Shown one piece after another: positions 35,557-44,383 of a stretch of DNA of 64,000 bases. How positions within the stretch are numbered: position 1 is the stretch's first letter; each line of letters opens with the position of its first letter. Where the stretch lies: assembly GCF_021183825.1 (NCBI RefSeq), contig NZ_CP089211.1, positions 1,488,001 through 1,552,000 on the forward strand, in the 5' to 3' direction. The translations under genes and the position numbers were made by a program. The notes below the pieces were generated by a model, which saw nothing but the letters and a program-made list of their open reading frames with translations, did not search any database and was not told where the DNA came from. The DNA is from Sinomicrobium kalidii. Lineage in GTDB: Bacteria; Bacteroidota; Bacteroidia; Flavobacteriales; Flavobacteriaceae.

Positions 35557-35910
35557 TTACTCCTTTCCTATGGTTCCCAGATGCGTATGTTTAAAAGAAT
35601 CCCCGTATTTCAGTCCGTATCCCAGCATACGGTCAAAGCTGGAATGTGCAAACAGTATAGTCCCGATCATCTGCATTAGTTCCGCATGTACAAAAAAACC
35701 GAGCAAATATATGACTATGGCAATACCTTTATGATGAAAAATATTGTAGGTTACCGCTCCTGTTCTGGTGTTCCAAATATATCCGACCATACCGATATCG
35801 GGCGCAAAAAACAGGCCGGCAAACCACCACCAGGAATAATCCAGCCCGCTGAAAAGGAAAATGCCCAGGGCCAGCATTAGAAGTTCTTCTAACTGTAATG
35901 TTCGTTTCAT
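35557..35910 (-). CDS. DUF4260 family membrane protein
   Basis: The start at 35910 (MKRTLQLEELL, 117 residues) is used because it lies one base after the stop of the cyclase-like gene; the longer frame to 35955 overlaps that gene and adds nothing conserved. The protein has three or four membrane helices, including YSWWWFAGLFFAPDIGM and the HAELMQMIGTILFAHSSFDRM segment typical of DUF4260. Function is unknown. Very tight spacing indicates cotranscription with the cyclase-like gene. Confidence 0.85.
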   Translation of the reverse strand: MKRTLQLEELLMLALGIFLFSGLDYSWWWFAGLFFAPDIGMVGYIWNTRTGAVTYNIFHHKGIAIVIYLLGFFVHAELMQMIGTILFAHSSFDRMLGYGLKYGDSFKHTHLGTIGKE

Positions 35911-35911
35911 A

Positions 35912-36658
35912 CTACCATACTTTATAGAGCACAGGTTTACTGGGGGAAGCATCATTCACAAAAGATGCTATCTGTAAATTTAACAAATATGTTCCATCTG
36001 CTACCGAATCCGGGACAAAAATAAATTCCGTAATGGTCGCATCCAGCCTTATCCGGCCATCTACATCCCAGAAAGCTTTGTGTGCCAATAATTTTCCTTC
36101 ATCCTTTTCCCTGTCTACCGACGGAAGGTCTGTCAAAAGATGTTTTATCCCCGATTCCCGGAGATAAACGGTAACCGCTTCCTCCAGATAGGGAGGATTG
36201 GTATGCGAATATTTTCTGGTTAGTTTGCTCCTATCGTTGGGCAATGTACGGATGATCACTGCTTCGGGAGTTTTTCCATTCAATAGATGCACTAGCTGTT
36301 TTTTGGAAATTACCAGATCTTCCCCCTGGGATTCCGGTTGTACGGAGATCACTTCTGCCATAAAGAAAAACTGTTGCAATACGTCATTGACATTGTAAAA
36401 CTCCCTGGTAATATGCCCCGCACATTCGGTGTGCGTACCATGTGCATGGGGATTGAATCGGATATTATTGAAATTGGTCGAAGCTCCCGAAGCCACACTT
36501 CCCGTCCAGTCGCCCGACCGAACGGGCGTAATTTCCGGCGCTCCGAGATACCACGCCACGGGATTGTCTTCCGATGCGCGTAAAGGGATGGAAATGTCCA
36601 GAGGTTGACTCAGGTTTGCCTTATATATTTTATCCTGATAGTGTATTGTAGTTTGCAT
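35912..36658 (-). CDS. Cyclase-family protein (kynurenine formamidase-like hydrolase)
   Basis: The protein (248 residues from the start at 36658, MQTTIHYQDK) has the metal-binding segment NPHAHGTHTECAGHI of the cyclase family, with EC where the most common form has D. The family hydrolyses or cyclises small amides and esters with a metal ion. The substrate here is unknown. The first ATG at 36745 would add 29 residues unlike the family, so the internal ATG is preferred. It heads the row of DUF4260, DUF4230 and MmcQ-like genes. Confidence 0.85.
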   Translation of the reverse strand: MQTTIHYQDKIYKANLSQPLDISIPLRASEDNPVAWYLGAPEITPVRSGDWTGSVASGASTNFNNIRFNPHAHGTHTECAGHITREFYNVNDVLQQFFFMAEVISVQPESQGEDLVISKKQLVHLLNGKTPEAVIIRTLPNDRSKLTRKYSHTNPPYLEEAVTVYLRESGIKHLLTDLPSVDREKDEGKLLAHKAFWDVDGRIRLDATITEFIFVPDSVADGTYLLNLQIASFVNDASPSKPVLYKVW

Positions 36659-36782
36659 ATTGCAATTTAGGTATAATGCGGGAATTGACGAGAGAATATC
36701 CTTAACACACCCCAAAAGGGATATTTTTTTGCCGGTTACCGCCAAAACCTATAGTTTTACTCTTCCGTAAAATTGTATCCTG

Positions 36783-37742
36783 ATGACCATGCGTAAAATA
36801 GTCCTGACCTGTTCTCTTTTTCTTTTACTTTTTATCTGTATCCCTGTGTTTGCCCAGGACGTACATCCGGATGCGACCATCATACAGCAGCATGTGAATT
36901 TCCTCGCCGCAGACAAAATGAAAGGGCGTGGCACAGGCAGCAGGGGACTGAAAAAAGCGGCCCGGTATATCGAGCGCCGGTTCAAAAAATACGGACTCAC
37001 CCCGGCAGGAACCCGGAAATTCAAACAGCCCTTTACTGCAAAGGTGAAAAAAGTGGTCGTTAAGGACAGCATACGAAAGGCCAATAACATTATCGGTTTT
37101 CTGGATAACGGTGCTCCCTACACTATTGTTATAGGTGCGCATTACGATCACCTGGGCACGGGGAAACAGGGCAGTTCCAAACACCCGCAACCCGAAGGGC
37201 TCATTCACAACGGTGCGGACGACAACGCATCAGGAGTTGCAGGTCTGCTGGAACTGGCCCGTTATTTTTCCGGTAACGGGGAAACCGAAGCGTACAATTT
37301 TCTGTTTATCGCCTTTTCTGCAGAAGAACTGGGACTTTTGGGCTCAAGATATTTTACGGAACATCCGGTCATCCTGCTGGAAAACATTCACTTTATGCTG
37401 AACATGGATATGATAGGCCGTTACAACCCGGAACGGGGGATCGGAATAGGAGGATACGGTACCAGCAGTAAATGGCCGGCAATTTTTGAAGGCGTAAAAG
37501 CCGGAGTCAAATTCTTCACGGATAATGCCGGAAGCGGTGGCTCCGATCACGGTTCTTTTTACGCAAAGCAAATTCCGGTCCTGTTTTTCCACACCGGCGG
37601 CCATCCGGACTATCACATGCCTTCGGACGATGCCGACAAAGTCAACGCCGAAGCCGAAGCAAAGATCATCGCCCTGGAAATACAGCTAATAGAAAATGCA
37701 ATGGAACAGGAAAAACTGCCTTTTACCGAAGTCAAAAATTAA
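36783..37742 (+). CDS. Exported M28-family metallopeptidase
   Basis: The 319-residue protein has a signal peptide (LFLLLFICIPVFAQ) and the M28 zinc set: His and Asp in IGAHYDHLG (about 117-124), Asp in NGADDNASGVAG, the Glu-Glu pair in SAEELGLLG, Asp in NMDMIG, and His in SDHGSF. M28 enzymes are aminopeptidases with two zinc ions. It is exported to the periplasm. Its 3' end overlaps hemW by 4 bases in convergent orientation. Confidence 0.92.
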   Translation: MTMRKIVLTCSLFLLLFICIPVFAQDVHPDATIIQQHVNFLAADKMKGRGTGSRGLKKAARYIERRFKKYGLTPAGTRKFKQPFTAKVKKVVVKDSIRKANNIIGFLDNGAPYTIVIGAHYDHLGTGKQGSSKHPQPEGLIHNGADDNASGVAGLLELARYFSGNGETEAYNFLFIAFSAEELGLLGSRYFTEHPVILLENIHFMLNMDMIGRYNPERGIGIGGYGTSSKWPAIFEGVKAGVKFFTDNAGSGGSDHGSFYAKQIPVLFFHTGGHPDYHMPSDDADKVNAEAEAKIIALEIQLIENAMEQEKLPFTEVKN

Positions 37743-38866
37743 TTCACAAAAAAGAGATCAGCAGCAATACCGTCGGTAAGGAATTTGCCTTTGGGCGTTG
37801 CCTGCAAAACATCATCATAAAGGCTTAATGCCCCGTTTTTTATGTGCTTCCCGGCCTGTTTCAGCAGGTAATCCCGGTAAACCGTCCCGAAATCCTTTTC
37901 CACCCGGTGTACAGACACACCCCAAATGGTGCGCAAACCGGTCATTACATATTCATTATAACGGTCAATTCCCGTCAGTATCTCCGTCTCACAGGGCAAT
38001 ACTTTCTTGCCGATGGCCCTGATATACTTCGCATTATTGGCGATATTCCAGCTCCTGGCCCTGCCATCATAACTATGTGCGGACGGGCCGATGCCCAGGT
38101 ACTTTTTTCCCAGCCAGTAGGCCGTATTGTTCCTGGAAAAGTATCCTTCCTTACCAAAATTGGAAAGTTCGTAGTGTACAAACCCCCCGGATTGAAGCGT
38201 TTCGGCCAATATGGCAAATTGTTCCCCCGCCTGCCCTTCATCCGGTGCCGAGGTTTTCCCCGTGCGGATAAACTTTTCCAATGCGGTTTTGGGTTCCACG
38301 GTAAGTGCATAGGCAGAAATATGCGGAATATTATAATGCAATGCCATTTTCAGGTTTTCCCGCCAGCGGATATTGTCCATCCCCGGAATCCCGTAAATAA
38401 GGTCTATGGTGATATTGTCAAAATACCGGGTAGCCACGGACAGGCATTCCCGGGCTTCCTCCGCATTATGGGCACGGTTCATCCATTTCAGGTCGGTATT
38501 AAAAAAGGACTGGATACCGATGCTCAACCGGTTTACCGGGGAAACAGCCAGTGCTTCGATCTTTTTTCCGGAAAGATCGTCCGGATTGGCCTCTAAAGTG
38601 ATCTCCGGATTTTCTACGACTTTATAATGCGCATAAACCGTATTGATAAGTTCGGCTAATTCCTCCACTGCTAACAGAGAAGGGGTACCGCCCCCGAAAT
38701 AGATGGTTTCCACGGCCTCGTCCCGGAATTCTTCTTTTCGCAGTTGCAATTCCTTTTGCAAGGCGCGTATCATCTCATCCTTTTTCGCGGTGGACGTGGA
38801 AAAGTGAAAATCGCAATAGTGACATGCCTGTTTGCAGAACGGTATGTGGATGTATATGCCTCCCAT
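37739..38866 (-). CDS. hemW: Radical SAM heme chaperone HemW
   Basis: The 375-residue protein starts with the radical SAM cluster motif CKQACHYC (Cys11, Cys15, Cys18), preceded by IYIHIPF as in HemW proteins. It has FGGGTPSLL, TLEANPDDLSG and the later ISAYALTVEPKTALEK of the family. HemW-type proteins lack the extra features of true oxygen-independent coproporphyrinogen oxidase HemN and insert heme into partner enzymes. Size is normal. Convergent with the M28 gene. Confidence 0.92.
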   Translation of the reverse strand: MGGIYIHIPFCKQACHYCDFHFSTSTAKKDEMIRALQKELQLRKEEFRDEAVETIYFGGGTPSLLAVEELAELINTVYAHYKVVENPEITLEANPDDLSGKKIEALAVSPVNRLSIGIQSFFNTDLKWMNRAHNAEEARECLSVATRYFDNITIDLIYGIPGMDNIRWRENLKMALHYNIPHISAYALTVEPKTALEKFIRTGKTSAPDEGQAGEQFAILAETLQSGGFVHYELSNFGKEGYFSRNNTAYWLGKKYLGIGPSAHSYDGRARSWNIANNAKYIRAIGKKVLPCETEILTGIDRYNEYVMTGLRTIWGVSVHRVEKDFGTVYRDYLLKQAGKHIKNGALSLYDDVLQATPKGKFLTDGIAADLFFVN

Positions 38867-38894
38867 GCGTATGTTTCAAAATTCTATCCGGACT

Positions 38895-39449
38895 TTATTT
38901 TTTGACGCGACCTTCATTTTGTTTTACAAATGCACCCCAGCCGCTGTACCCTTTTTGTCCGGATGTTTTCCCGGAATTAAAAAAATGGCAGACCGCCGCC
39001 GCCAGACCGTCGGTGGAATCGAGGTTTTTGGGAAGTTCTTTCAGATGAAGCAGGTTTTGCAGCATCCCGGCCACCTGCTCCTTACTGGCATTTCCGTTCC
39101 CGGTAATGGCCATTTTTATCTTTTTGGGCGAATATTCGGTCACAGGTACTTCCCTGGAGAGCCCCGCTGCCATGGCCACCCCCTGTGCCCTTCCCAGCTT
39201 GAGCATGGACTGTACGTTTTTACCGAAAAAAGGCGATTCAATAGCTATTTCATCGGGGTGATAGGTGTCTATCAGCTCTATTGTACGTTCAAATATCATC
39301 TTGAGTTTCAGGTAGTGGTCGCTGTACTTTTTTAATTGCAGTTCGTTTAATTGCATAAACTGCATCTGTTTGCTGACTACCTTGATCAACCCGAATCCCA
39401 TTATGGTTGTTCCCGGATCAATGCCCAATATTATTTTTTCTTTTGTCAA
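38895..39449 (-). CDS. ruvC: Holliday junction resolvase RuvC
   Basis: The 184-residue protein has the first active-site Asp in LGIDPGTTIMGFG, the Glu in AIESPFFGKN, and AITGNGNASKEQV with the later Asp in DSTDGLAAAVCH. This is the RuvC catalytic set of acidic residues that cut Holliday junctions in the cytoplasm. The basic C-terminal tail is longer than usual. It has its own -7 box at 39479-39486. Confidence 0.95.
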   Translation of the reverse strand: MTKEKIILGIDPGTTIMGFGLIKVVSKQMQFMQLNELQLKKYSDHYLKLKMIFERTIELIDTYHPDEIAIESPFFGKNVQSMLKLGRAQGVAMAAGLSREVPVTEYSPKKIKMAITGNGNASKEQVAGMLQNLLHLKELPKNLDSTDGLAAAVCHFFNSGKTSGQKGYSGWGAFVKQNEGRVKK

Positions 39450-39478
39450 AATTCAAAACGTTAGGAAGCTTTCCTCCG

Positions 39479-39486
39479 CAAAGGTA
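39479..39486 (-). promoter_or_regulatory. -7 box (TACCTTTG) before ruvC
   Basis: On the minus strand TACCTTTG fits TAnnTTTG and lies 30-37 bases before the ruvC ATG. The same box occurs before der at 59478-59485. Confidence 0.5.
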
Positions 39487-39503
39487 CGAAGTTAGAACGG
39501 GTT

Positions 39504-40067
39504 TCAGGGAGTGTTGCCCGAAGAAGGCGCAATAGCCTGAAGTACTATGGGCAAACGGTATTTGGTGGTTACGGGGATATTCCGCTTTAAGGCCGGGTGT
39601 AATCCGGGCATATTATCCAGGCTTATGCGAACAATACTGTCCAGGTCGGGGACATGTTTTTCCCATTGGTCCCTCTGCTCTATTTCGGCAACAGATACCT
39701 GTCCGGTACGCGAAATAAGGAACCTCACATAAATCGTATCGTCCACATTGCCGTGCATCACTACTTCCTGGTCTTCTATACCCGCATAAAGGTGCCGGAT
39801 AAACGTATTTTCAAAACACGTTTTTTGCTGTGCTTTATCCGCCGTCTCATCACAACTTTCAAACAAGGGATACTGATCGATCTCGTTCCAGTTGATGTTC
39901 CTGATCTCGTCACGGACGAGTTCGTCGGCAGCAACTTTTTCCTTACGGAACCAGTTGCAGGAGGACATCATTACACAAAAAACAATGCCTGACACTATGT
40001 GCAAAAAAGCACTTCTTTTAAAGTCGTACCGGAATACAAAAGAGAAAAAGTCGCCTGTTATTCGCAT
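39504..40067 (-). CDS. Hypothetical lipoprotein with TonB C-terminal-like end
   Basis: The 187-residue protein has a lipoprotein signal with Cys in VMMSSCNW at about residue 38; the long n-region suggests a later start, for example the Met pair just before it. The later part (VDDTIYVRFLISRTGQVSVAEIEQ, DSIVRISLDNMPGLHPALKRNIPV) resembles TonB C-terminal domain proteins, including a proline-rich finish. Its role is unknown; a cell-envelope protein is likely. Confidence 0.75.
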   Translation of the reverse strand: MRITGDFFSFVFRYDFKRSAFLHIVSGIVFCVMMSSCNWFRKEKVAADELVRDEIRNINWNEIDQYPLFESCDETADKAQQKTCFENTFIRHLYAGIEDQEVVMHGNVDDTIYVRFLISRTGQVSVAEIEQRDQWEKHVPDLDSIVRISLDNMPGLHPALKRNIPVTTKYRLPIVLQAIAPSSGNTP

Positions 40068-40255
40068 AAAACACCCGTTGAATGCTGAAAATTACGACTT
40101 TTTGAGAAATATCAACAATTTTATGGCGGTTTCCGTATTTTTTGCTCGTCAACAAGTTCGGAGCAAGCTTGGGGGGCGCAAACCGGAAAATCCCGGAAAA
40201 CATCTTAACGCAGGCACCAGGGTGTTTTAAATCTCACTTAGTGAGTAAAACAGGG

Positions 40256-41425
40256 CTATTCGGCATCGGCCTCCATATGCATCTCCTTTTTAAGTGCCGA
40301 TATTCGTTTGGCTACATAGTCTTTATATATAAGGACCTGTCCGGAATTACCGAATTTTTCGATAAAATCTTCGTAATACCGGAGTTTTAATTCCGGATCG
40401 GCATAGTAGTTATCGGCTACGAGGCATATCCTGTAATATAAATGTGCGCTTCCCGGGTCTTCCCGACTGGCTTTTTTCAGGTAGTCCAGTCCGGTTTTCA
40501 CATCTTTCTGTTCCAGGGCGACATTGGCCAGGGTTTCATATTCGTCTTCAAAAGTGACCTTTTTTGCTTTTATCGCGGCTTCGGCATACCGGGTCGCGGG
40601 CTCATAGTTATTCAGTTTGAGGTATATCTTGCTCAGTGCCAGTAATGTTTTCGGGTTAGGGTTTATCCCGTTAATTTCCAATGCCCTGCCATAAGCTTCA
40701 ATGGCTTTTTCATATTCTATTGTAATTGCATAACAATAGCCCAGCTTTTCAAAAATATAAGCTTTTTCCTCACCCAACTCCACCAGCCGTTCAAACCCGG
40801 GGATCGCTTTATCGTGATTTCCGTTGTTAAACAGGGCCAGGGCCTTCAGATTGATGAGTTCAACGGAGTTCGGATAGAAATCCAGTCCCTTGTTCACATA
40901 TTTCAGTACGGTGTCTTTTTCCCCGTGTTTCAGGTAGTATTTACCGATCTGATAAATGCTCTTCAGGTGCGTATTGTCAAGTGTAAATGCCTTCTTAAAA
41001 GCTTTCAGTGCCGTAAAAGCATCTTTAGTGCCCCGGATACTTCGCCCCAGCCGGTAAAAGTTACCCGGATTAAGACTGTCTTTTATTACCAGGTCCATAA
41101 AAGTGGTTCTGGCCTTTTGATATTGTTTGGTTTTCAGGTAGAGTTTGCCCTGTTCACTTTGGGCCAGCAGCATTTCGGGGTGTTTTTTCAGCAATTCCCC
41201 ATATTGTACGACGGCTTTGTCATAATTTCCCAAGGCACTGTAGGCGCGGGCAATCTGCAGGCTGCTGTTTACCGAAGGATATTGTGCATATACATTGATC
41301 GCTTCGGTATAATTGCCCATGGCATACAGGCTGTCGGCCACATGCAAGGCCGGGGACTGCGCCCCGGCCCTTAAAGTAACAATCAAAAAAACTAAAATCA
41401 GCAAAAAATTCTTTCTGAGCCTCAC
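40256..41425 (-). CDS. Exported TPR-repeat protein
   Basis: The 389-residue protein has a signal peptide (LILVFLIVTLRAGAQ) and about nine TPR repeats covering most of its length, for example AYSALGNYDKAVVQYGELL, LINLKALALFNNGNHDKAI and ALSKIYLKLNNYEPATRYA. TPR proteins act as scaffolds. No enzyme domain is seen. It lies just downstream of the BlaR1-type gene on the same strand. Confidence 0.9.
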   Translation of the reverse strand: MRLRKNFLLILVFLIVTLRAGAQSPALHVADSLYAMGNYTEAINVYAQYPSVNSSLQIARAYSALGNYDKAVVQYGELLKKHPEMLLAQSEQGKLYLKTKQYQKARTTFMDLVIKDSLNPGNFYRLGRSIRGTKDAFTALKAFKKAFTLDNTHLKSIYQIGKYYLKHGEKDTVLKYVNKGLDFYPNSVELINLKALALFNNGNHDKAIPGFERLVELGEEKAYIFEKLGYCYAITIEYEKAIEAYGRALEINGINPNPKTLLALSKIYLKLNNYEPATRYAEAAIKAKKVTFEDEYETLANVALEQKDVKTGLDYLKKASREDPGSAHLYYRICLVADNYYADPELKLRYYEDFIEKFGNSGQVLIYKDYVAKRISALKKEMHMEADAE

Positions 41426-41467
41426 TGTCTTTGTTTTTTGGTAATCTATTACTGCAGCAATGCTATA

Positions 41468-43165
41468 CTACATAGCAACTTTATATCTGTTTTCGTCATT
41501 CACGGTAAATTCCATATCAGACAAGCCGATATAATTTACGGTTAGCACTTCTCCTTTCGATGCCCTGATCTTAAAATTGCCGTCAAAATCGGTTATCGTA
41601 CCCCGGTCTGTCCCCTTCACCATAACATTTGCCCCGGGCAGCCCTTTTGAGTAATTCGAAACAGATCCGTACACATATTCGTTACTTTTGGATATATCAT
41701 TAAATGCTACCACCTTTCTATCTTGTGCATCTTCCCTTATACCAGAATGTTGTTGTTCGTTCGAAGCCGAAGATAACCTGAATGTTATCGGGATCGAGAA
41801 AGGTACATTAACAGGCTGTCCCTTCTGTTCGCCGGGGGTCATTTTGGGGAGCCTTTCTATAATGCGTACCGCTTCCTTTTCCAGTATGGGAGAAGGGCCT
41901 CTCTTCCTGATATCTACAATATTTCCTTGCTTGTCTATCGTAAACATTATCGCTACCCTCCCCTGGATACCTTGCTGCTGGGCCTCTTCCGGATAGCGGA
42001 AATGCTTGCGGATGTGTTTCTGTATTTTTTCCCGGAAACACGACCTCGGGTCGGCCGCATTCTCACATCCGGGGAATACGGGTGTCTGGTCGACAACAGC
42101 AAAGGGGACACCCACTCCTGATTCTGAATGATCAAGCTTCGGATAGTCTCCTTCCGGTTTCGCTGATTCTACTTCATATCCTACAACCACTATTTCACTG
42201 AGCATCATAACCTCCTGTTTTTCCTGTTCGGTGAGGTTCTCTTTTTCGGCAATGGTGGCTTTTAACTGCTCGACCTGTTCGGATATGGAACTGTTTTGTT
42301 CGGGAACGACGGCTTCGTCGTTTTCGCAGGAACTGTACATCAACATACTGAGTACCAGAGGAACCAGCACCAGATACTTGAACTGCCAGATTTTTCTGGA
42401 TCTTGATTTTTGTAACATAACTATTCGTTTTTTGATTAATGATGATTTAAAAAATGGATTGACAAATGATATTTTTTCGGTTTGAAACACTTCCTCCAGC
42501 AAAAACCGGTAGCTTTCCTTTTTGTCCGGACCTGTACTCCTGGCATCGGCAATAAACTCATGCAGTTCGGCCATACGGCTCTGGAAGATGTATATCAGCG
42601 GGTTAAACCAGAAGAGGACACGCAGTAATTCAAAGAACAACAGGTCTATCGTATGTTTTTCGCGGATATGTACCAGTTCGTGGGCAATGATATGACTGTG
42701 ATCTTTTTTATAGACTTCTTCACCCAGGTAAATGCTGTTAAAAAAGGAAAATGCCGCATTGCTGTCCGGCAGCACCACTTCTTCGTAAACCTGTTGTTTA
42801 ACGATCTTCCCCCGGTATCGCAGCCAGTATATCCTGCCGATCTTTACCAGGAACAGCATGAAACTCAGTACTGCCCCGGCGAGCAGTACCCACTGCCAGG
42901 CCGGGATACCGGTGGTTACCTCCACTGTCTGTTCCTGTTGTGCTCCGGGCCCTACAATAACTTCGGGCAGGGCCACGACGTATTCCTGCGGCATTACCTT
43001 GCCCAGTTTTTCTATTTTGATAAGGGGAATAACGCAGGACAATACCGGGGTTACCCACAGGTAGAGCCTGTTCCAGTTAAAGAAGGTTTCCTTTTTGAGG
43101 AACAGATCATAAACAATCAGAAAAAATAATTGAAATGCGACGGTTTGCAACAGGTAATGTATCAT
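41468..43165 (-). CDS. BlaR1/M56-type membrane metalloprotease fused to TonB C-terminal and CarboxypepD-like domains
   Basis: The 565-residue protein has three membrane helices at the start (about 4-24, 34-51, 89-111), the M56 zinc motif HELVH (in IIAHELVHIREKH), and a fourth helix at about 268-286 (FKYLVLVPLVLSMLMY). After a linker it carries a TonB C-terminal domain (about 365-455, FRYPEEAQQQGIQGRVAIMF, IVDIRKRGPSPILEKEAV) and a carboxypeptidase-regulatory-like beta domain at the end (LPGANVMVKGTDRGTITDFD). M56 proteins sense envelope signals and cut a repressor. It overlaps the BlaI-type gene by 4 bases. The extra domains suggest contact with outer-membrane proteins. Confidence 0.88.
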   Translation of the reverse strand: MIHYLLQTVAFQLFFLIVYDLFLKKETFFNWNRLYLWVTPVLSCVIPLIKIEKLGKVMPQEYVVALPEVIVGPGAQQEQTVEVTTGIPAWQWVLLAGAVLSFMLFLVKIGRIYWLRYRGKIVKQQVYEEVVLPDSNAAFSFFNSIYLGEEVYKKDHSHIIAHELVHIREKHTIDLLFFELLRVLFWFNPLIYIFQSRMAELHEFIADARSTGPDKKESYRFLLEEVFQTEKISFVNPFFKSSLIKKRIVMLQKSRSRKIWQFKYLVLVPLVLSMLMYSSCENDEAVVPEQNSSISEQVEQLKATIAEKENLTEQEKQEVMMLSEIVVVGYEVESAKPEGDYPKLDHSESGVGVPFAVVDQTPVFPGCENAADPRSCFREKIQKHIRKHFRYPEEAQQQGIQGRVAIMFTIDKQGNIVDIRKRGPSPILEKEAVRIIERLPKMTPGEQKGQPVNVPFSIPITFRLSSASNEQQHSGIREDAQDRKVVAFNDISKSNEYVYGSVSNYSKGLPGANVMVKGTDRGTITDFDGNFKIRASKGEVLTVNYIGLSDMEFTVNDENRYKVAM

Positions 43166-43530
43166 TTTTCCGGGTCTTTATCGTTAACTTCCTTTAATAT
43201 ATCTTCGAGTTCTTCCATGCTGATGTCGTTCTTTTTCATAAAAAAGGAAACCATGCTTTTAAAAGAACCCTGAAAGTAATTGTTCACCAGTTTGGTAATA
43301 GACTGGTTACTGTATTCCGACTTCCTGAGCAACGGATAATACAGGTAACCTTTTCCTTCCTTTTCATGCCCCACAAAGCCTTTGCTCTCCAGTATCCTTA
43401 CAATGGTAGATACCGTATTGTATGCCGGTTTCGGCTCTTCCAATTTTTCGATAATGGCGGCCACATTGGCTTTTTCCAGTATCCATAATATCTGCATGAC
43501 CTCTTCCTCGGCCTTGGTTAATTGTTTCAT
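43162..43530 (-). CDS. BlaI/MecI-family repressor
   Basis: The protein (122 residues from MKQLTKAEEE at 43530) has a winged helix with LTKAEEEVMQILWILEKANV and YNTVSTIVRILESKGFV, the BlaI/MecI signature, followed by a dimerisation helix. An ATG at 43548 adds six residues but overlaps the first operator dyad (43547-43562), so 43530 is preferred. It should repress its own operon with the M56 gene until the latter cuts it. The stimulus is unknown. Three matching dyads lie upstream. Confidence 0.92.
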   Translation of the reverse strand: MKQLTKAEEEVMQILWILEKANVAAIIEKLEEPKPAYNTVSTIVRILESKGFVGHEKEGKGYLYYPLLRKSEYSNQSITKLVNNYFQGSFKSMVSFFMKKNDISMEELEDILKEVNDKDPEK

Positions 43531-43546
43531 TTCGGATTTTCTTTTC

Positions 43547-43562
43547 AACTAAGTTATTAGTT
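43547..43562. promoter_or_regulatory. BlaI-type operator dyad 1
   Basis: AACTAA-GTTA-TTAGTT, an inverted 6-base pair with a 4-base centre, lies just before the repressor start at 43530. It has the same arms as the two dyads further upstream. Confidence 0.65.
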
Positions 43563-43570
43563 CATTAACG

Positions 43571-43578
43571 CAAATATA
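43571..43578 (-). promoter_or_regulatory. -7 box (TATATTTG) of the BlaI/M56 operon
   Basis: On the minus strand TATATTTG fits TAnnTTTG. It touches operator dyad 2 and lies between dyads 1 and 2, so a bound repressor would cover the promoter. Confidence 0.5.
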
Positions 43579-43593
43579 ACTAAATATTTAGTT
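43578..43593. promoter_or_regulatory. BlaI-type operator dyad 2
   Basis: AACTAAATATTTAGTT is a perfect 16-base palindrome. Its arms match the other two dyads. Confidence 0.7.
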
Positions 43594-43595
43594 TA

Positions 43596-43611
43596 AACTA
43601 ATTTTTTAGTT
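43596..43611. promoter_or_regulatory. BlaI-type operator dyad 3
   Basis: AACTAATTTTTTAGTT has the same arms with a TTTT centre. It starts 18 bases from the start of dyad 2. Confidence 0.65.
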
Positions 43612-43693
43612 AAAAATTTATTTGATCGTGGATTTAAAAACCCGCCGCCCCGTGTTTTTTTATTACATTAGCGTATACATAAAGAAAGACCAT

Positions 43694-44200
43694 ATGGACA
43701 TTGCTTTGACGATTCTCGGCCTTTTGTGCATGCTTATCGGTATTCTCGGCAGTATATTGCCTATACTCCCCGGACCTCCCATAAGCTGGGTAGGGCTTTT
43801 ATTATTACACCTTACCAAAGCGGCTACCCTGAGCTGGTGGTTTCTCGGTATTACACTTCTGGTAGCCATTGTAATTACCGTACTGGACTATGTAGTACCC
43901 GCCATGGGGACAAAAAAGTTCGGCGGGAGCAAAGCGGGAATGTGGGGGACCACTATCGGTCTTGTTGTGGGGATTATTGCGCCTATCCCGCTTGGTATCC
44001 TTATCGGACCTTTCCTGGGGGCACTTATCGGGGAAATGATAAACAAGGCGGATAGCAAAACCGCCCTCCGGGCTGCTTTCGGTTCTTTCCTCGGTTTTTT
44101 AACAGGAACTTTCATGAAACTGGTAGTGACCGTAGTTTTCTTCGTTATGTTCCTCGTTAAAATGTGGGATTACAGGATGGAACTGTTCGCTTTCGGGTAG
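43694..44200 (+). CDS. DUF456 family membrane protein
   Basis: The start at 43694 (MDIALTILGLLCMLIG, 168 residues) begins directly with the first membrane helix; the ATG-like codon at 43622 adds residues without conservation and overlaps nothing useful. There are four or five membrane helices, with the glycine-rich GIIAPIPLGILIGPFLGALIG segment and a SKTALRAAFGSFLGFLTG end typical of DUF456. Function is unknown. It is divergent from the BlaI operon. Confidence 0.85.
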   Translation: MDIALTILGLLCMLIGILGSILPILPGPPISWVGLLLLHLTKAATLSWWFLGITLLVAIVITVLDYVVPAMGTKKFGGSKAGMWGTTIGLVVGIIAPIPLGILIGPFLGALIGEMINKADSKTALRAAFGSFLGFLTGTFMKLVVTVVFFVMFLVKMWDYRMELFAFG

Positions 44201-44279
44201 TCGTGATTGTCGGTTTGGGAGTTCCGGAGCTCTTATGGATATGTTCGATCATACCTATAAATATAATAATCAAGCAACA

Positions 44280-44298
44280 CCCGAGGCAGAGCCTCGGG
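44280..44298 (+). terminator. Hairpin after the DUF456 gene
   Basis: CCCGAGGC (44280-44287) and GCCTCGGG (44291-44298) form a perfect 8-bp stem with a 3-base loop. A G-run follows instead of T-run, so the terminator role is likely but not certain. Confidence 0.55.
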
Positions 44299-44354
44299 GG
44301 AATTCTATGGATTAAATTCCAAACTAATTATTATTAAAAGTCTCCTCCAGGTCG

Positions 44355-44362
44355 TAATTTTG
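44355..44362 (+). promoter_or_regulatory. -7 box (TAATTTTG) before the ResB-CcsA gene
   Basis: TAATTTTG fits TAnnTTTG and ends 22 bases before the ATG at 44384. It contains the TTG at 44360 that could be taken as an upstream start; the box supports the ATG. Confidence 0.45.
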
Positions 44363-44383
44363 CAATCCGATAACGAAGACCTT

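Noticed and set aside
44360..44383. TTG start for the ResB-CcsA gene
   Set aside because: The TTG is part of a TAATTTTG promoter box; the ATG at 44384 begins directly with the first conserved residues.
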